A stretch of 62,586 bases of DNA, taken from Candidatus Avoscillospira avicola (lineage in GTDB: Bacteria > Bacillota > Clostridia > Oscillospirales > Oscillospiraceae). The translations under genes were made by a program, and so were the position numbers. Shown here one piece after another: positions 13,737-22,535 of this stretch (the first letter of the stretch is position 1; each line of letters opens with the position of its first letter). Under the pieces are notes generated by a model, which was given only the letters and a program-made list of their open reading frames with translations, did not search any database and was not told where the DNA came from. The DNA lies in assembly GCA_018712245.1 (NCBI GenBank), contig DVHE01000057.1, positions 1 to 62,586 of the forward strand, written 5' to 3'.

Positions 13737-14384
13737 ATGGACATCAAGGAAAAGACCGGCGCCATCCTCGAGGCGCTCAAGGCGGCCTACCCCGATCCGG
13801 TGTGCGCCCTGCACTATCAAAAGGACTACCAGCTGCTCTTCGCCGTGCGGCTGTCGGCCCAGTGTACCGACGAGCGGGTCAACCAGATCACGCCGGCGCT
13901 CTTCGCCCGCTACCCCACCCTGGAGGACTTCGCTGCGGCGGATGTGCTGGAGGTGGAGGACCTGGTCCACGCCTGCGGCTTTTACCACCACAAGGCCCGG
14001 GATATCGTCCTCTCTGCCCAGGCGCTGCTGGAGCGCTTCGGCGGCCGGGTGCCCGGCACCATGGAAGAGCTTTTGACGCTGCCGGGTGTGGGCCGGAAGA
14101 CGGCCAATCTGCTGCTGGGCGATCTCTATCGGGTGCCCGGCTCGGTGGTCTGCGATACCCACGTCATCCGCATCACCAACAAGCTGGGCCTGGCCCGGGG
14201 CAAGGAGCCGGAAAAGGTGGAGCGGCAGCTGCGGGCCATTCTGCCCCCGGAGGAAAGCGCCGACTTCTGCCACCGCATCGTCCTCCACGGGCGGGCCATC
14301 TGCACGGCCCGGAAGCCCCAGTGCGGCAGCTGCCCGCTGTCGCCCTTCTGCGACAGCTTTACCGGAGATCAAACACAGCCATAG
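13737..14384 (+). CDS. nth: Endonuclease III
   Basis: Base-excision-repair DNA glycosylase/AP lyase for oxidised pyrimidines, 215 residues. The helix-hairpin-helix LPGVGRKTAN contains the catalytic lysine, VCDTHVIR carries the catalytic aspartate, and the C-terminal [4Fe-4S] ligands follow the family spacing C-x6-C-x2-C-x5-C (ICTARKPQCGSCPLSPFC). The start is the ATG at 13737 with AGGAGG six bases upstream; an in-frame upstream extension has no ribosome-binding site. A MITE-like palindrome begins seven bases after the stop. Confidence 0.96.
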   Translation: MDIKEKTGAILEALKAAYPDPVCALHYQKDYQLLFAVRLSAQCTDERVNQITPALFARYPTLEDFAAADVLEVEDLVHACGFYHHKARDIVLSAQALLERFGGRVPGTMEELLTLPGVGRKTANLLLGDLYRVPGSVVCDTHVIRITNKLGLARGKEPEKVERQLRAILPPEESADFCHRIVLHGRAICTARKPQCGSCPLSPFCDSFTGDQTQP

Positions 14385-14390
14385 ATATAG

Positions 14391-14551
14391 GGCATCACCG
14401 CACAATTGTGTCTGCGGCCTTCGCCCAATCTTTTGCCCCATCCGTGCCGTTATAAAAGGGGGAAATACATACAGTATTCCCGCCCTTTTATAACTTTCGT
14501 ATGAGGCAAAATCTTTGGCCGAATGCTCTTGCCAAATTGTGCGGTGCTGCC
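14391..14551. mobile_element. 161-bp palindromic MITE-like element
   Basis: The ends are 17-bp inverted repeats (GGCATCACCGCACAATT at 14391-14407 against AATTGTGCGGTGCTGCC at 14535-14551), matching at 16 of 17 positions. It is flanked by 4-bp direct repeats ATAG (14387-14390 and 14552-14555). The whole element is an imperfect palindrome centred near 14471, with a perfect TTATAAAAGGG/CCCTTTTATAA core (14450-14493). It has no coding capacity, so it would need a transposase from elsewhere. It sits exactly between nth and the next gene. As RNA it would form one long hairpin and could act as a terminator. Confidence 0.82.
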
Positions 14552-14571
14552 ATAGAGAAGGAGGATGCGGT

Positions 14572-15564
14572 ATGGTACGTCTGGGAATCATCGGACGGAA
14601 TTTTGTGGTGGACTGGATGCTGGAGGCGGCCCGGGCCGTCCCGGCGCTCAAGCCCGTGGCCATCTACTCCCGCCGCCGGGAGACCGGCGCGGCATTCGCC
14701 GAAAGGTACGGCCTGCCCCTGGTCTTTGACCGGCTGGAGGACCTGGCCGCCTGCGGCGAGGTGGACGCGGTGTACATCGCCAGCCCCACCGGCTGCCACT
14801 TTGCCCAGGCCAGAGAGATGCTCCTGGCCGGCAAGCACGTTTTATGCGAAAAGCCCGCCGTGGTCACGGCGGCGCAGCTGCGGGAGCTATTGGATATCGC
14901 CCGGGAAAGGGGCGTGGTCTTCCTGGAGGCCATGCGCCTGGTCCACGACGATGCGCTGGACGTCATCGCCGCGGCATTGCCGGAGATCGGGGCGCTGCGG
15001 CGGGTGACATTTGAGTTTACCCAGTATTCCTCCCGCTATGACCGGTTCCGGGCCGGGGAGCAGGGAATCAACACCTTTGACGTCTCCCTCTCCAACGGCG
15101 GCATCATGGACATGGGCTGCTACTGCCTCCACGCCATGGTGCGGCTCTTCGGCGCGCCGGAACGGGTCCGGGCCGACTGCTTCAAGCTCTCCAACGGCTT
15201 TGACGGCGGCGGAATCGTGCTGCTGCGCTATCCCGGCTTCGTGGCCGAGGCCATCTACTCCAAGGTCTCGCGGCAGGCGGCGCCCACCACGCTCCTGGGT
15301 GAGGACGGGGCCATCCTCCTGGACGACATCAACCACATCCGGCGTATCTGGCTCCAGCCCCGTAAGGGCGAGGCCCGGGACCTGCCGTACCGGGAGAAGC
15401 TGCCCAACAATATGATGTATGAGCTTTCCCACTTCTGCGCCATGGTGTCCGGCGACATGGACCCGGCCCCCTGGAACCGCTGGAGCCAAATCACCCTGGA
15501 GGTGATGGACGCGGCCCGGGCCGATATGGGCGTGGTCTTCCCGGCGGACCGGGCGGGAGGATAA
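14572..15564 (+). CDS. Gfo/Idh/MocA-family oxidoreductase
   Basis: Predicted NAD(P)-dependent dehydrogenase, 330 residues. It has an N-terminal Rossmann fold (MVRLGIIGRNFVVDWML), the family motif CEKP (residues ~92-95) and an alpha/beta C-terminal substrate domain. The glycine-rich loop reads GIIGRNF rather than the usual GxGxxG. The ATG at 14572 has AAGGAGG seven bases upstream, only a few bases beyond the MITE end. The methyltransferase gene follows after 4 bp. Substrate unknown; sugar or cyclitol oxidation is typical of the family. Confidence 0.88.
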   Translation: MVRLGIIGRNFVVDWMLEAARAVPALKPVAIYSRRRETGAAFAERYGLPLVFDRLEDLAACGEVDAVYIASPTGCHFAQAREMLLAGKHVLCEKPAVVTAAQLRELLDIARERGVVFLEAMRLVHDDALDVIAAALPEIGALRRVTFEFTQYSSRYDRFRAGEQGINTFDVSLSNGGIMDMGCYCLHAMVRLFGAPERVRADCFKLSNGFDGGGIVLLRYPGFVAEAIYSKVSRQAAPTTLLGEDGAILLDDINHIRRIWLQPRKGEARDLPYREKLPNNMMYELSHFCAMVSGDMDPAPWNRWSQITLEVMDAARADMGVVFPADRAGG

Positions 15565-15568
15565 GCCG

Positions 15569-16219
15569 ATGCTGGAACCAATGGACTTGTTTTTTGACCG
15601 GCGTCTAAAAGAGTACGACGCCCACCAGCTCCACGAGATCGAATCCGCCCGGGAGTTTTACCCCTTTACCGCCGCACAGCTGCCCCGGACGCCGGGGGCG
15701 CGGGTGCTGGACCTGGGCTGCGGCACGGGCCTGGAGTTGGAGTACTATTTCGCCCAAAACCCTGCGGCGCAGGTGACGGGTATCGACCTGGCGGTGGGAA
15801 TGCTCCAGGCCCTGCGGGAGAAGTTCCCGGGGCGGGACCTGCAGCTGATCCAGGGCTCTTACCTGGAACTGCCCCTGGGGGAGGGAATCTACGACGCGGC
15901 GGTGTCGGTGGAATCGCTGCACCACTTCACCAAAGCGGAGAAGGTGCCGCTCTACCGGCGGGTGCTGGCGGCGCTGAAGCCCGGCGGATACTTCTTGCTG
16001 ACCGACTACTTCGCGGCCTCGGACCGGGAGGAGGAAGACCGCCGGGCGGAGCTGCTGCGCCTGCGGGCGGCGGAGAATGTCCCCGACGGGATCCTCTGCC
16101 ACTTCGATACGCCCCTGACGCTGGCGCATGAGCAGGCGGCGCTGCAAGAGGCCGGCTTCACCCAGGTGGAGCTGCTGGGAACCTGGGGCGCCACTGCCAC
16201 GCTCCGGGCCACATTGTAA
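15569..16219 (+). CDS. Class I SAM-dependent methyltransferase
   Basis: 216 residues. The SAM-binding motif I VLDLGCGTGLELE is at about residues 46-58, motif II acidic residue in VTGIDLAVGM, and motif post-II/III in AALKPGGYFLLTDYF. It is coupled to the upstream oxidoreductase (4-bp gap; GGGAGG inside the previous gene's end). The methyl acceptor cannot be predicted; the fold is that of the UbiE/small-molecule group. Confidence 0.88.
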   Translation: MLEPMDLFFDRRLKEYDAHQLHEIESAREFYPFTAAQLPRTPGARVLDLGCGTGLELEYYFAQNPAAQVTGIDLAVGMLQALREKFPGRDLQLIQGSYLELPLGEGIYDAAVSVESLHHFTKAEKVPLYRRVLAALKPGGYFLLTDYFAASDREEEDRRAELLRLRAAENVPDGILCHFDTPLTLAHEQAALQEAGFTQVELLGTWGATATLRATL

Positions 16220-16260
16220 ATACATATTTCAATATAGAAATAGAAAAAGAGGCGAACGCT

Positions 16261-17406
16261 GTGAAACTGATTGTGAAAAACGGCGTCATCCACGACGCTG
16301 TCCACCCCCAGCCCTATGAGGCCGACCTCCTGCTGGAGGACGGCAAGATCGCGGCCATCGGCAAGGACTTTTCCGGCGCCGAGGTCATCGATGCCCAGGG
16401 GCTTCAGGTCTACCCCGGCTTTGTGGACGCCCACAGCCACATCGGCCTGGACGGCTTCGGCATGGGCTATGAGGGCATGGACTACAACGAGATGAACGAC
16501 ATCTGCTCGCCGCAGCTCCGGGCCATCGACGGCATCAACCCCATGGACGAGACCTTCGCCCTGGCCCGCGCCGGCGGCGTCACCTGCGTCTGCACCGGCC
16601 CCGGCAGCGCCAACGTGCTGGGCGGCACCTTCGCCGTCCTCAAGACCGCGGGCCGCCGGGTGGAGGACATGGTGGTGATTACCGAGGCGGCCATGAAGTG
16701 CGCCTTTGGCGAGAATCCCAAGTGGGTCTATGAGAAAAAGTGCGATTCCACCCGGATGTCCACGGCGGCCATCCTCCGGGAGGCGCTGATGAAAGCCCGG
16801 CGCTACAGCCAGCAGGTGGACGCCGCCCAGGGCGACCTCTCCAAGCTGCCGGGCTTTGACATGAAGCTGGAGGCACTCCTGCCGGTGGTCCGCGGCCAGA
16901 TGCCCCTGAAGGCCCACGCCCACCAGGCCAACGATATCTTCACCGCCATCCGCATCGCCCGGGAGTTCGGCCTCCAGCTGACGCTGGAACACGTCACCGA
17001 GGGACATCTGATCGTGGAGGAGCTGGTGGAGGCCGGCCTCCCCCTGGCCGTCGGCCCCACCATGACCCACGCCAGCAAGATTGAGCTGCGCAATAAGAGC
17101 TGGACGACGCCGGGCATCCTGGCCAAGGCCGGCTGCCGGGTGTCCATCATCACCGACAGCTCCGTCATCCAGCAGGAGAACCTGCCCCTGTGCGCCGGTA
17201 TGGCTGTCCGGGCCGGTATGGACCCCTTCCAAGCCCTCCAGGCCATCACCCTCCGCCCGGCCCAGCACATCGGCGCGGCGGACCGGGTGGGCTCCATCGA
17301 GGTGGGCAAGGACGCCGACCTGGTGCTGACTGACGGCAGCCCCTTCGCCATCGCCACTACCGTCCGCCGGGTGCTGATCGACGGAAAGACTGTATACCAG
17401 GCGTAA
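16261..17406 (+). CDS. Amidohydrolase (imidazolonepropionase/dihydroorotase-like)
   Basis: Metal-dependent hydrolase, 381 residues, with GTG start at 16261 and AGAGG nine bases upstream. The first metal motif is GFVDAHSHIG (HxH), followed by candidate ligands in LKAHAHQAND, LEHVTEG and the late aspartate in IITDSSVI, in the usual order for the amidohydrolase superfamily. The C-terminal GSIEVGKDADLVL strand is also typical. It may be co-transcribed with the two genes upstream (41-bp gap). The substrate is unknown. Confidence 0.88.
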   Translation: MKLIVKNGVIHDAVHPQPYEADLLLEDGKIAAIGKDFSGAEVIDAQGLQVYPGFVDAHSHIGLDGFGMGYEGMDYNEMNDICSPQLRAIDGINPMDETFALARAGGVTCVCTGPGSANVLGGTFAVLKTAGRRVEDMVVITEAAMKCAFGENPKWVYEKKCDSTRMSTAAILREALMKARRYSQQVDAAQGDLSKLPGFDMKLEALLPVVRGQMPLKAHAHQANDIFTAIRIAREFGLQLTLEHVTEGHLIVEELVEAGLPLAVGPTMTHASKIELRNKSWTTPGILAKAGCRVSIITDSSVIQQENLPLCAGMAVRAGMDPFQALQAITLRPAQHIGAADRVGSIEVGKDADLVLTDGSPFAIATTVRRVLIDGKTVYQA

Positions 17407-17443
17407 AGCCTGCAATACCCCGGAAAAATCCGCGGCGCCGGCG

Positions 17444-17472
17444 TTTACAACCACGGAATTTTGTGGTATATT
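17444..17472 (+). promoter_or_regulatory. Promoter of the phosphofructokinase gene
   Basis: TTTACA (17444-17449), 17-bp spacer, TATATT (17467-17472). Confidence 0.78.
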
Positions 17473-17536
17473 GTATGTGTTGATTTTTGGGTTTCCCAGC
17501 AAATTATTAGTATTTGGGTATTTGGAGGTAATCACT

Positions 17537-18772
17537 ATGAACACACCTTTGAAGGGCGCTTGCATCTTCGGCCAGTCCGGCGGCCCCTCTTCCGTCATCA
17601 ACTCCAGCGCCTACGGCGTCATCAAGACCGCCCTGGAAAGCGCCTATATCACCAAGGTCTACGGCGCCAACCACGGCATCAAGGGCGTCCTGGAAGATCG
17701 CCTGCTGGTCATGGACGAGGAGGACCCCAAGGAGCTGGAGCGCCTGCTCTACACCCCTTCCTCCGCCCTGGGCTCCTGCCGGTATAAGATCGCCGACCCC
17801 GACGTCGACGACACCGACTACAAGCGCATCCTGGAGATCTTCCAGAAGTACGACGTCCGCTACTTCTTCTACAACGGCGGCAACGACTCCATGGACACCT
17901 GCAACAAGATTTCCAAGTACATGGCCAAGGTCGGCTATGACTGCCGCGTCATCGGTGTGCCCAAGACCATCGACAACGACCTCTTCGGCACCGATCACTG
18001 CCCCGGCTTCGCCTCCGCCGCTAAGTATATTGCCACCTCCATCATGGAAGTGTACCGCGACTGCCACGTCTATGACACCGGCATGATCACCATCATTGAG
18101 TGCATGGGCCGCCACGCCGGCTGGCTGACCGCCGCCGCCGAGCTGGCCAACCTCTCCGGTGAGGGCCCCGACTTCATCTATGTGCCTGAGGTGGACTTCG
18201 ACATGGATCAGTTCCTGGCCGACGTCACCGCCCGCTACGAGCAGAACAAGAACTGCATGGTGGCCGTCTCCGAGGGCATCCACTATGCCGACGGTTCCTT
18301 CGTCTCCGAGGCCAAGACCTCTGCCACCGACGGCTTCGGCCATGCCCAGCTGGGCGGCCTGGCTGCCCACCTGGCCGCTGTGGTCAAGGAGAAGACCGGC
18401 GCCAAGGTGCGCGGCATCGAGCTGAGCCTGCTGCAGCGCTGCGCTGCCCACTGCGCCTCCGGCACCGACATCCAGGAGAGCTTCGCCTCCGGCAAGGCCG
18501 CCGTGGAAGCCGCTCTGGCCGGTGAGACCGACAAGATGGTCGGCTTCGTCTGCACCCGTGAGGGTGGCTACCACTGCGAGACCAAGCTCTTCGAGCTGAG
18601 CAAGGTGGCCAACTTCGAGCAGAAGCTGCCTCTGGAGTGGATCAACGCCGCCCACAACGGTGTCACCAAGGAATTCGTGGACTACTGCCTGCCTCTGATC
18701 CAGGGCGAGACCCCCATGGTCAAGGAGAACGGCCTGCCCCGGTTCTGCCACCTGAAGAAAGTCTTCGCGTAA
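17537..18772 (+). CDS. pfp: Diphosphate-dependent 6-phosphofructokinase
   Basis: Glycolytic enzyme phosphorylating fructose 6-phosphate, 411 residues. Two positions indicate pyrophosphate rather than ATP as phosphoryl donor: the loop reads GGNDS (ATP enzymes have GGDGS), and the catalytic loop reads PKTIDND (ATP enzymes PGTIDND). GQSGGPSSVIN near the N-terminus and GRHAGW are further PFK-family motifs. The ATG at 17537 has GGAGG eight bases upstream. The very regular use of C-ending codons suggests high expression. Donor specificity is inferred from motifs. Confidence 0.92.
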   Translation: MNTPLKGACIFGQSGGPSSVINSSAYGVIKTALESAYITKVYGANHGIKGVLEDRLLVMDEEDPKELERLLYTPSSALGSCRYKIADPDVDDTDYKRILEIFQKYDVRYFFYNGGNDSMDTCNKISKYMAKVGYDCRVIGVPKTIDNDLFGTDHCPGFASAAKYIATSIMEVYRDCHVYDTGMITIIECMGRHAGWLTAAAELANLSGEGPDFIYVPEVDFDMDQFLADVTARYEQNKNCMVAVSEGIHYADGSFVSEAKTSATDGFGHAQLGGLAAHLAAVVKEKTGAKVRGIELSLLQRCAAHCASGTDIQESFASGKAAVEAALAGETDKMVGFVCTREGGYHCETKLFELSKVANFEQKLPLEWINAAHNGVTKEFVDYCLPLIQGETPMVKENGLPRFCHLKKVFA

Positions 18773-18791
18773 AAATAAGGTCCAATCAAAA

Positions 18792-18820
18792 GGAGATGCG
18801 CCGCGGCGCATCTCCTTTTT
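18792..18820 (+). terminator. Terminator of pfp
   Basis: Stem GGAGATGCGCC/GGCGCATCTCC followed by TTTTT, 19 bp after the stop codon. Confidence 0.92.
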
Positions 18821-18836
18821 GTCTGAAAGCGCAATT

Positions 18837-18868
18837 TTGCCGCCGGGAGAAAAATCTCCCGGCGGCAA
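18837..18868. terminator. Second hairpin between convergent genes
   Basis: A 14-bp stem (TTGCCGCCGGGAGA and complement, AAAA loop) 8 bp before the hydrogenase stop on the other strand. On the plus strand it is followed by GGTCTTTTT. It probably helps end the hydrogenase transcript or catches pfp read-through. Confidence 0.75.
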
Positions 18869-18876
18869 AGGTCTTT

Positions 18877-20616
18877 TTATCTGGCCTGGGGCGGCATGCT
18901 CCAGGCGGTGTGGTCGGTGTGGAGCAGCTGGTGCGCCCGGTGGGAGAGGGGCTTTTCCAGGTACTCGGCGTAGAGGGCGTGGACCTCGGGGTTTTCGTGG
19001 GAGAAGCGGCGCTTGCTGCCCTTGTCCAGCTCCCACAGGACAGAACCCCGGAGTGCTGCCATCTCGAGGCCGTCGTGGATGGGCTGACCGCCGCCGCCGG
19101 CGCAGCCGCCGGGACAGGCCATGATCTCCACAAAGTCGTAGTGGACCTTCCCGGCCTGGAGGGCCTCCATCAGCCTGCGGGTGTTGCCCAGGCCGTGGGC
19201 CACGGCTACGCGCACGGTGCCGGCGCCGGGAATATCGAAAGCAGCTTCCTTCCAGCCGTCCATGCCGCGGACGGGGAGGAAGGCGTCGGCGTCCGGGTTC
19301 CGGCCGGTGACCAGGAAGTAGGCGCTGCGCAGTGCCGCGTCCATCACGCCGCCGGTGGCGCCGAAGATCACCGCCGCGCCGGTGCCGGTGCCCAGGGGGA
19401 AGTCAAAGGACTGCTCAGGCAGGTCCTGGATGTTGACGTGGTCGCTCTTCAAGAGCCGGGCCAGCTCGCGGGTGGTGAGGACGATATCCACGTCCTTGCG
19501 CCCGTCGGCGCCCACCATGGTGGGCAGGTCGCTCTCGGCCTTCTTGCTGACGCAGGGCATCACCGAAATCACCTTGAGCTTTTCCAGCGGGATGCCGTTC
19601 TTCTCCGCGAAGTAGGTCTTGGCCACGGCGCCGAACATCTGCTGGGGCGACTTGGCCGTGGAGAGGTTGGGGACGAAGTCGGGGAACTGGCTCTTGACGA
19701 ACCGGACCCAGCCGGGGCAGCAGGAGGTGAACATGGGCCAGGGGTACTGATCCTTGTGGGTGAAGCGCTCGACGAACTCGCTGCCCTCCTCCATGATGGT
19801 GAGGTCGGCGGAGAAATTGGTGTCGTAGACGTAGTCAAAGCCCAGGCTCTTCAGAGCCGAGACCATCCGGCCCGGCGTGGCCACGTCCAGAGGCAGGCCG
19901 AAATCCTCGGCCCAGGCCGCCCGGACGGCGGGGGCCACCTGCACCACGGTGATGATCTCCGGGTCGGCCAGCGCCTCCAGCACCTGGGCGGTGTCGTCCC
20001 GCTCATAGAGCGCGCCCACGGGGCAGTGGGTGACGCACTGGGCGCAGTAGGCGCAGTCCGCCTCCTCCAGCTTGCGGTTCTTGGAGACGTTGACCGTGGT
20101 GCGCGAGCCGGTGCCGGCCACGTCCCAGATGTGGAGGCCCTGCACCTTGTCACAGATCTGCACGCAGCGCATACACTTGACGCACTTGGCGGCGTTGCGG
20201 ATCAAAGGCAGCTTCTGGTTCCACCGCTGGATGGGCAGCTCCGTCTCATAGGGGACGGACAGAAGGTTCATGTCGTTGGCCAGCTTCTGCAGGGTGCAGT
20301 TGCCGCTGCGGACGCAGGTGGCGCACCGGCAATCGTGCTGGGAGAGAATCAGCTGGAGGTTGACCCGCCGGGCCTCCCGGACCCGGGGGGAATTGGTGCG
20401 AATCACCATGCCCTCGGCCACCTGGTTGTCGCAGGCGGGCATCAGCCGGGTGATGCCTTCGATTTCTACCACGCAGATGCGGCAGGCGGCGATTTGATTG
20501 ATCTCCTTGAGATAGCAGAGGCTGGGGATGTGAATGCCGTTGTCCCGCGCAGCCTCCAGAATGGTGGTACCCTCCCGGGCAGTGACGGTCTTGCCGTCGA
20601 TCGTCAGTGTTACCAT
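18877..20616 (-). CDS. hydA: [FeFe] hydrogenase catalytic subunit (group A, M2-type)
   Basis: 579 residues. Domain order: [2Fe-2S] ferredoxin-like domain (Cys34, 45, 48, 62); the His/Cys [4Fe-4S] site (His94, Cys98, 101, 107); two [4Fe-4S] clusters (Cys145/148/151/155 and 188/191/194/198); then the H-cluster domain. H-cluster motifs: L1 TSCCPGW (297-303), L2 MPCVSKK (353-359), L3 EIMACPGGCAGGGGQP (498-512). All ligands are intact, so an active H2-evolving or H2-oxidising enzyme is expected. Its start overlaps the upstream flavoprotein gene by 7 bp. No NuoE/NuoF-like HydC/HydB genes are adjacent, so the flavoprotein is the likely partner. The maturases (hydEFG) are not in the window. Confidence 0.96.
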   Translation of the reverse strand: MVTLTIDGKTVTAREGTTILEAARDNGIHIPSLCYLKEINQIAACRICVVEIEGITRLMPACDNQVAEGMVIRTNSPRVREARRVNLQLILSQHDCRCATCVRSGNCTLQKLANDMNLLSVPYETELPIQRWNQKLPLIRNAAKCVKCMRCVQICDKVQGLHIWDVAGTGSRTTVNVSKNRKLEEADCAYCAQCVTHCPVGALYERDDTAQVLEALADPEIITVVQVAPAVRAAWAEDFGLPLDVATPGRMVSALKSLGFDYVYDTNFSADLTIMEEGSEFVERFTHKDQYPWPMFTSCCPGWVRFVKSQFPDFVPNLSTAKSPQQMFGAVAKTYFAEKNGIPLEKLKVISVMPCVSKKAESDLPTMVGADGRKDVDIVLTTRELARLLKSDHVNIQDLPEQSFDFPLGTGTGAAVIFGATGGVMDAALRSAYFLVTGRNPDADAFLPVRGMDGWKEAAFDIPGAGTVRVAVAHGLGNTRRLMEALQAGKVHYDFVEIMACPGGCAGGGGQPIHDGLEMAALRGSVLWELDKGSKRRFSHENPEVHALYAEYLEKPLSHRAHQLLHTDHTAWSMPPQAR

Positions 20617-22448
20617 CTTTCAACTCTCCCTCCCTTGAAGCTGCCGTAGCCGAAGTGATCGCACCGGAGGCAGCGCGTGGCCTCGGTGGTGGCTTCCTCC
20701 AGGCTCATCTCGCATTCGATGCAGGCGAAGTCCTTCTTCCGTTCGCCGGCCTCCCGTTCGGCGAGATTGACCCGGCCATGGGGCGGCAGATTGTTGAGTC
20801 GCGGCGGGGGCAGAATCTGTACGTCGGTGGTGATGACATGGTTGAAGCCCAGGTATTCGTCGATGTTGGCCGCGGCCACCTTGCCGGCGGCAATAGCTCG
20901 GATGGCCGTGGCGGGGCCGGTGACGCAGTCGCCGCCGGCGAAGACGCCCTCCTGGCTGTCCAGGCTGCTGTCGGCCTCGGCCAGGAAGCTGCCCCGGCGG
21001 ACCGGTACGCCGCCCTGTTCAAAGTAGTGCGTCTCCACGCCCTGGCCGATGGCCACCAGCACCAGGTCGGCGGGAATGCGGACTTCGGGGGCGTCGGCCT
21101 TGTTGGGCCGGGGCCGTCCGTCGCGGCCCACGGGGCCGATGATCTGCGGCTGCACCCAGAGGGCCGCGGCGCGGCCCTGCTCGTCGGCCTCGATGCGCAC
21201 CGGGGCCTGGAGGGTGAGAAGCTCCGCGCCCTCGGCCAGCGCGCCCTCCACCTCCTCGGCCAGGGCGGTCATGTCCGCCTGGCGGCGGCGGTAGACGCAG
21301 CTGACCTTCTCCGCGCCCAGGCGGATGGCGCTGCGGGTGACGTCCATGGCCACGTTGCCGCCGCCGATGACCACCACCTTCTTGCCGGTGAAGTCGGGCA
21401 GGACGTCGTCGCCGATGCCCCGCAGCAGCTCCACGGCGGAGATCACGCCCTCGCTGTCCTCGCCGGGGATGCCGGTCTTCTTGTCGGTCTGCGCGCCGAT
21501 GGCCAGATACAGCGCGTCATACTGGCTGCGCAGGTCGTTGTAGGAGATATCCTCGCCGATGGCGGTCTCCAGCTTGACCTCGATGCCGGTGGAGAGGATG
21601 GAGGCGATCTCGGCGTCCAGCTTCTCCCGGGGGAAGCGGTAGCTGGGGATGCCGTAGCGGAGCATACCGCCCAGCTTCTTCTGCTTTTCGTAAACCGTCA
21701 CCTGGTGGCCCATCAGCCGCAGGTAGTAGGCCGCCGAGAGGCCGCCGGGGCCGCCGCCCACGATGGCCACGCGCTTGCCGGTGTCCGGCGCGCAGGGCGG
21801 GTTGGGCACAAAGCCGGCGTTGTTGACGGCGAACTTCTTGAGGCCGCGGATGTTGATGGGGTTGTCGATCATGCCGCGGCGGCAGCGGGCCTCGCAGGGA
21901 TGCTCGCAGATGTAGGCGCAGGCGGTGGGGAAGGGGTTGTCCTTGCGGATGAGCTTGACCGCGTCGGCGTACCGCCCCTCGGAGACCAGGGCCACGTAGC
22001 CGGGGATGTCCACGCCGGCGGGACACAGCGCCACGCAGGGGACCGGGTTTTCCAATCCGCCCAGGCAGCGGCCCTCGGTGACGTGGGAGAGGTAGTCGTC
22101 CCGGAAGCCCTGGAGCCCCAGCAGCACCTGCTGGGCCGCGTCCACGCCGATGGCGCAGTCGGCGGTGTCGTGGATGACCCGGGCCGTGGTCTCGATGGTG
22201 TCGATGGTCTCCAATGTGCCGGTTCCATCCAGCACCTGGCGCAGCAGCGTGCTGAGCTGGCCCAGACCCACCCGACAGGGGACACATTTGCCGCAGGATT
22301 GGGCGTGGCAGAGGTTTAAGAACGTCAGCGTCATGTCCACGGGACATAGACCGGGCGGGCTGGAGGCAATCCGGCGCTCCACGCTGTGGTAGAGGTCCTC
22401 GACCACAGCCTCCGCCTGGCTCTTGGTGCGGATGGAAAGTCTGCTCAT
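20610..22448 (-). CDS. NAD(P)H:acceptor flavoprotein (NuoF-type Fe-S domain fused to GltD-like FAD module)
   Basis: 612 residues. The N-terminal ~110 residues resemble the [4Fe-4S] end of NuoF/HydB (SCGKCVPCR at 51-59 plus Cys98), but without the NuoF FMN domain. Next comes the GltD/dihydropyrimidine-dehydrogenase-type Fe-S region (CVALCPAGVDIP; CAYICEHPCEARC), then FAD (VAIVGGGPGGLSAAYYL) and NAD(P) (VVVIGGGNVAMD) Rossmann folds, and a C-terminal CIEC...CLRC cluster motif. It is the first gene of the hydrogenase operon, read from the promoter at 22536-22564. The likely role is electron exchange between NAD(P)H and the hydrogenase, possibly with ferredoxin; bifurcation is not shown. Confidence 0.88.
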   Translation of the reverse strand: MSRLSIRTKSQAEAVVEDLYHSVERRIASSPPGLCPVDMTLTFLNLCHAQSCGKCVPCRVGLGQLSTLLRQVLDGTGTLETIDTIETTARVIHDTADCAIGVDAAQQVLLGLQGFRDDYLSHVTEGRCLGGLENPVPCVALCPAGVDIPGYVALVSEGRYADAVKLIRKDNPFPTACAYICEHPCEARCRRGMIDNPINIRGLKKFAVNNAGFVPNPPCAPDTGKRVAIVGGGPGGLSAAYYLRLMGHQVTVYEKQKKLGGMLRYGIPSYRFPREKLDAEIASILSTGIEVKLETAIGEDISYNDLRSQYDALYLAIGAQTDKKTGIPGEDSEGVISAVELLRGIGDDVLPDFTGKKVVVIGGGNVAMDVTRSAIRLGAEKVSCVYRRRQADMTALAEEVEGALAEGAELLTLQAPVRIEADEQGRAAALWVQPQIIGPVGRDGRPRPNKADAPEVRIPADLVLVAIGQGVETHYFEQGGVPVRRGSFLAEADSSLDSQEGVFAGGDCVTGPATAIRAIAAGKVAAANIDEYLGFNHVITTDVQILPPPRLNNLPPHGRVNLAEREAGERKKDFACIECEMSLEEATTEATRCLRCDHFGYGSFKGGRVERW

Positions 22449-22515
22449 ATGCTTCGCTCCTTCAGAGGTATTGGGAATGGGGGATATATGAAATTCTATA
22501 TATAGTATATATTTA

Positions 22516-22533
22516 TCGATATCCCTATATCGA
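22516..22533. promoter_or_regulatory. Operator-like palindrome at the hydrogenase promoter
   Basis: Perfect inverted repeat TCGATAT-CCCT-ATATCGA. It begins two bases downstream of the -10 box and covers the expected transcription start of the hydrogenase operon, the classic place for a repressor. It does not resemble the Rex consensus, so the regulator is unknown. Confidence 0.6.
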
Positions 22534-22535
22534 AT

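Noticed and set aside
18837-18868. Inverted repeat considered as a MITE end
   Set aside because: Single short hairpin between convergent stops, best explained as a terminator.
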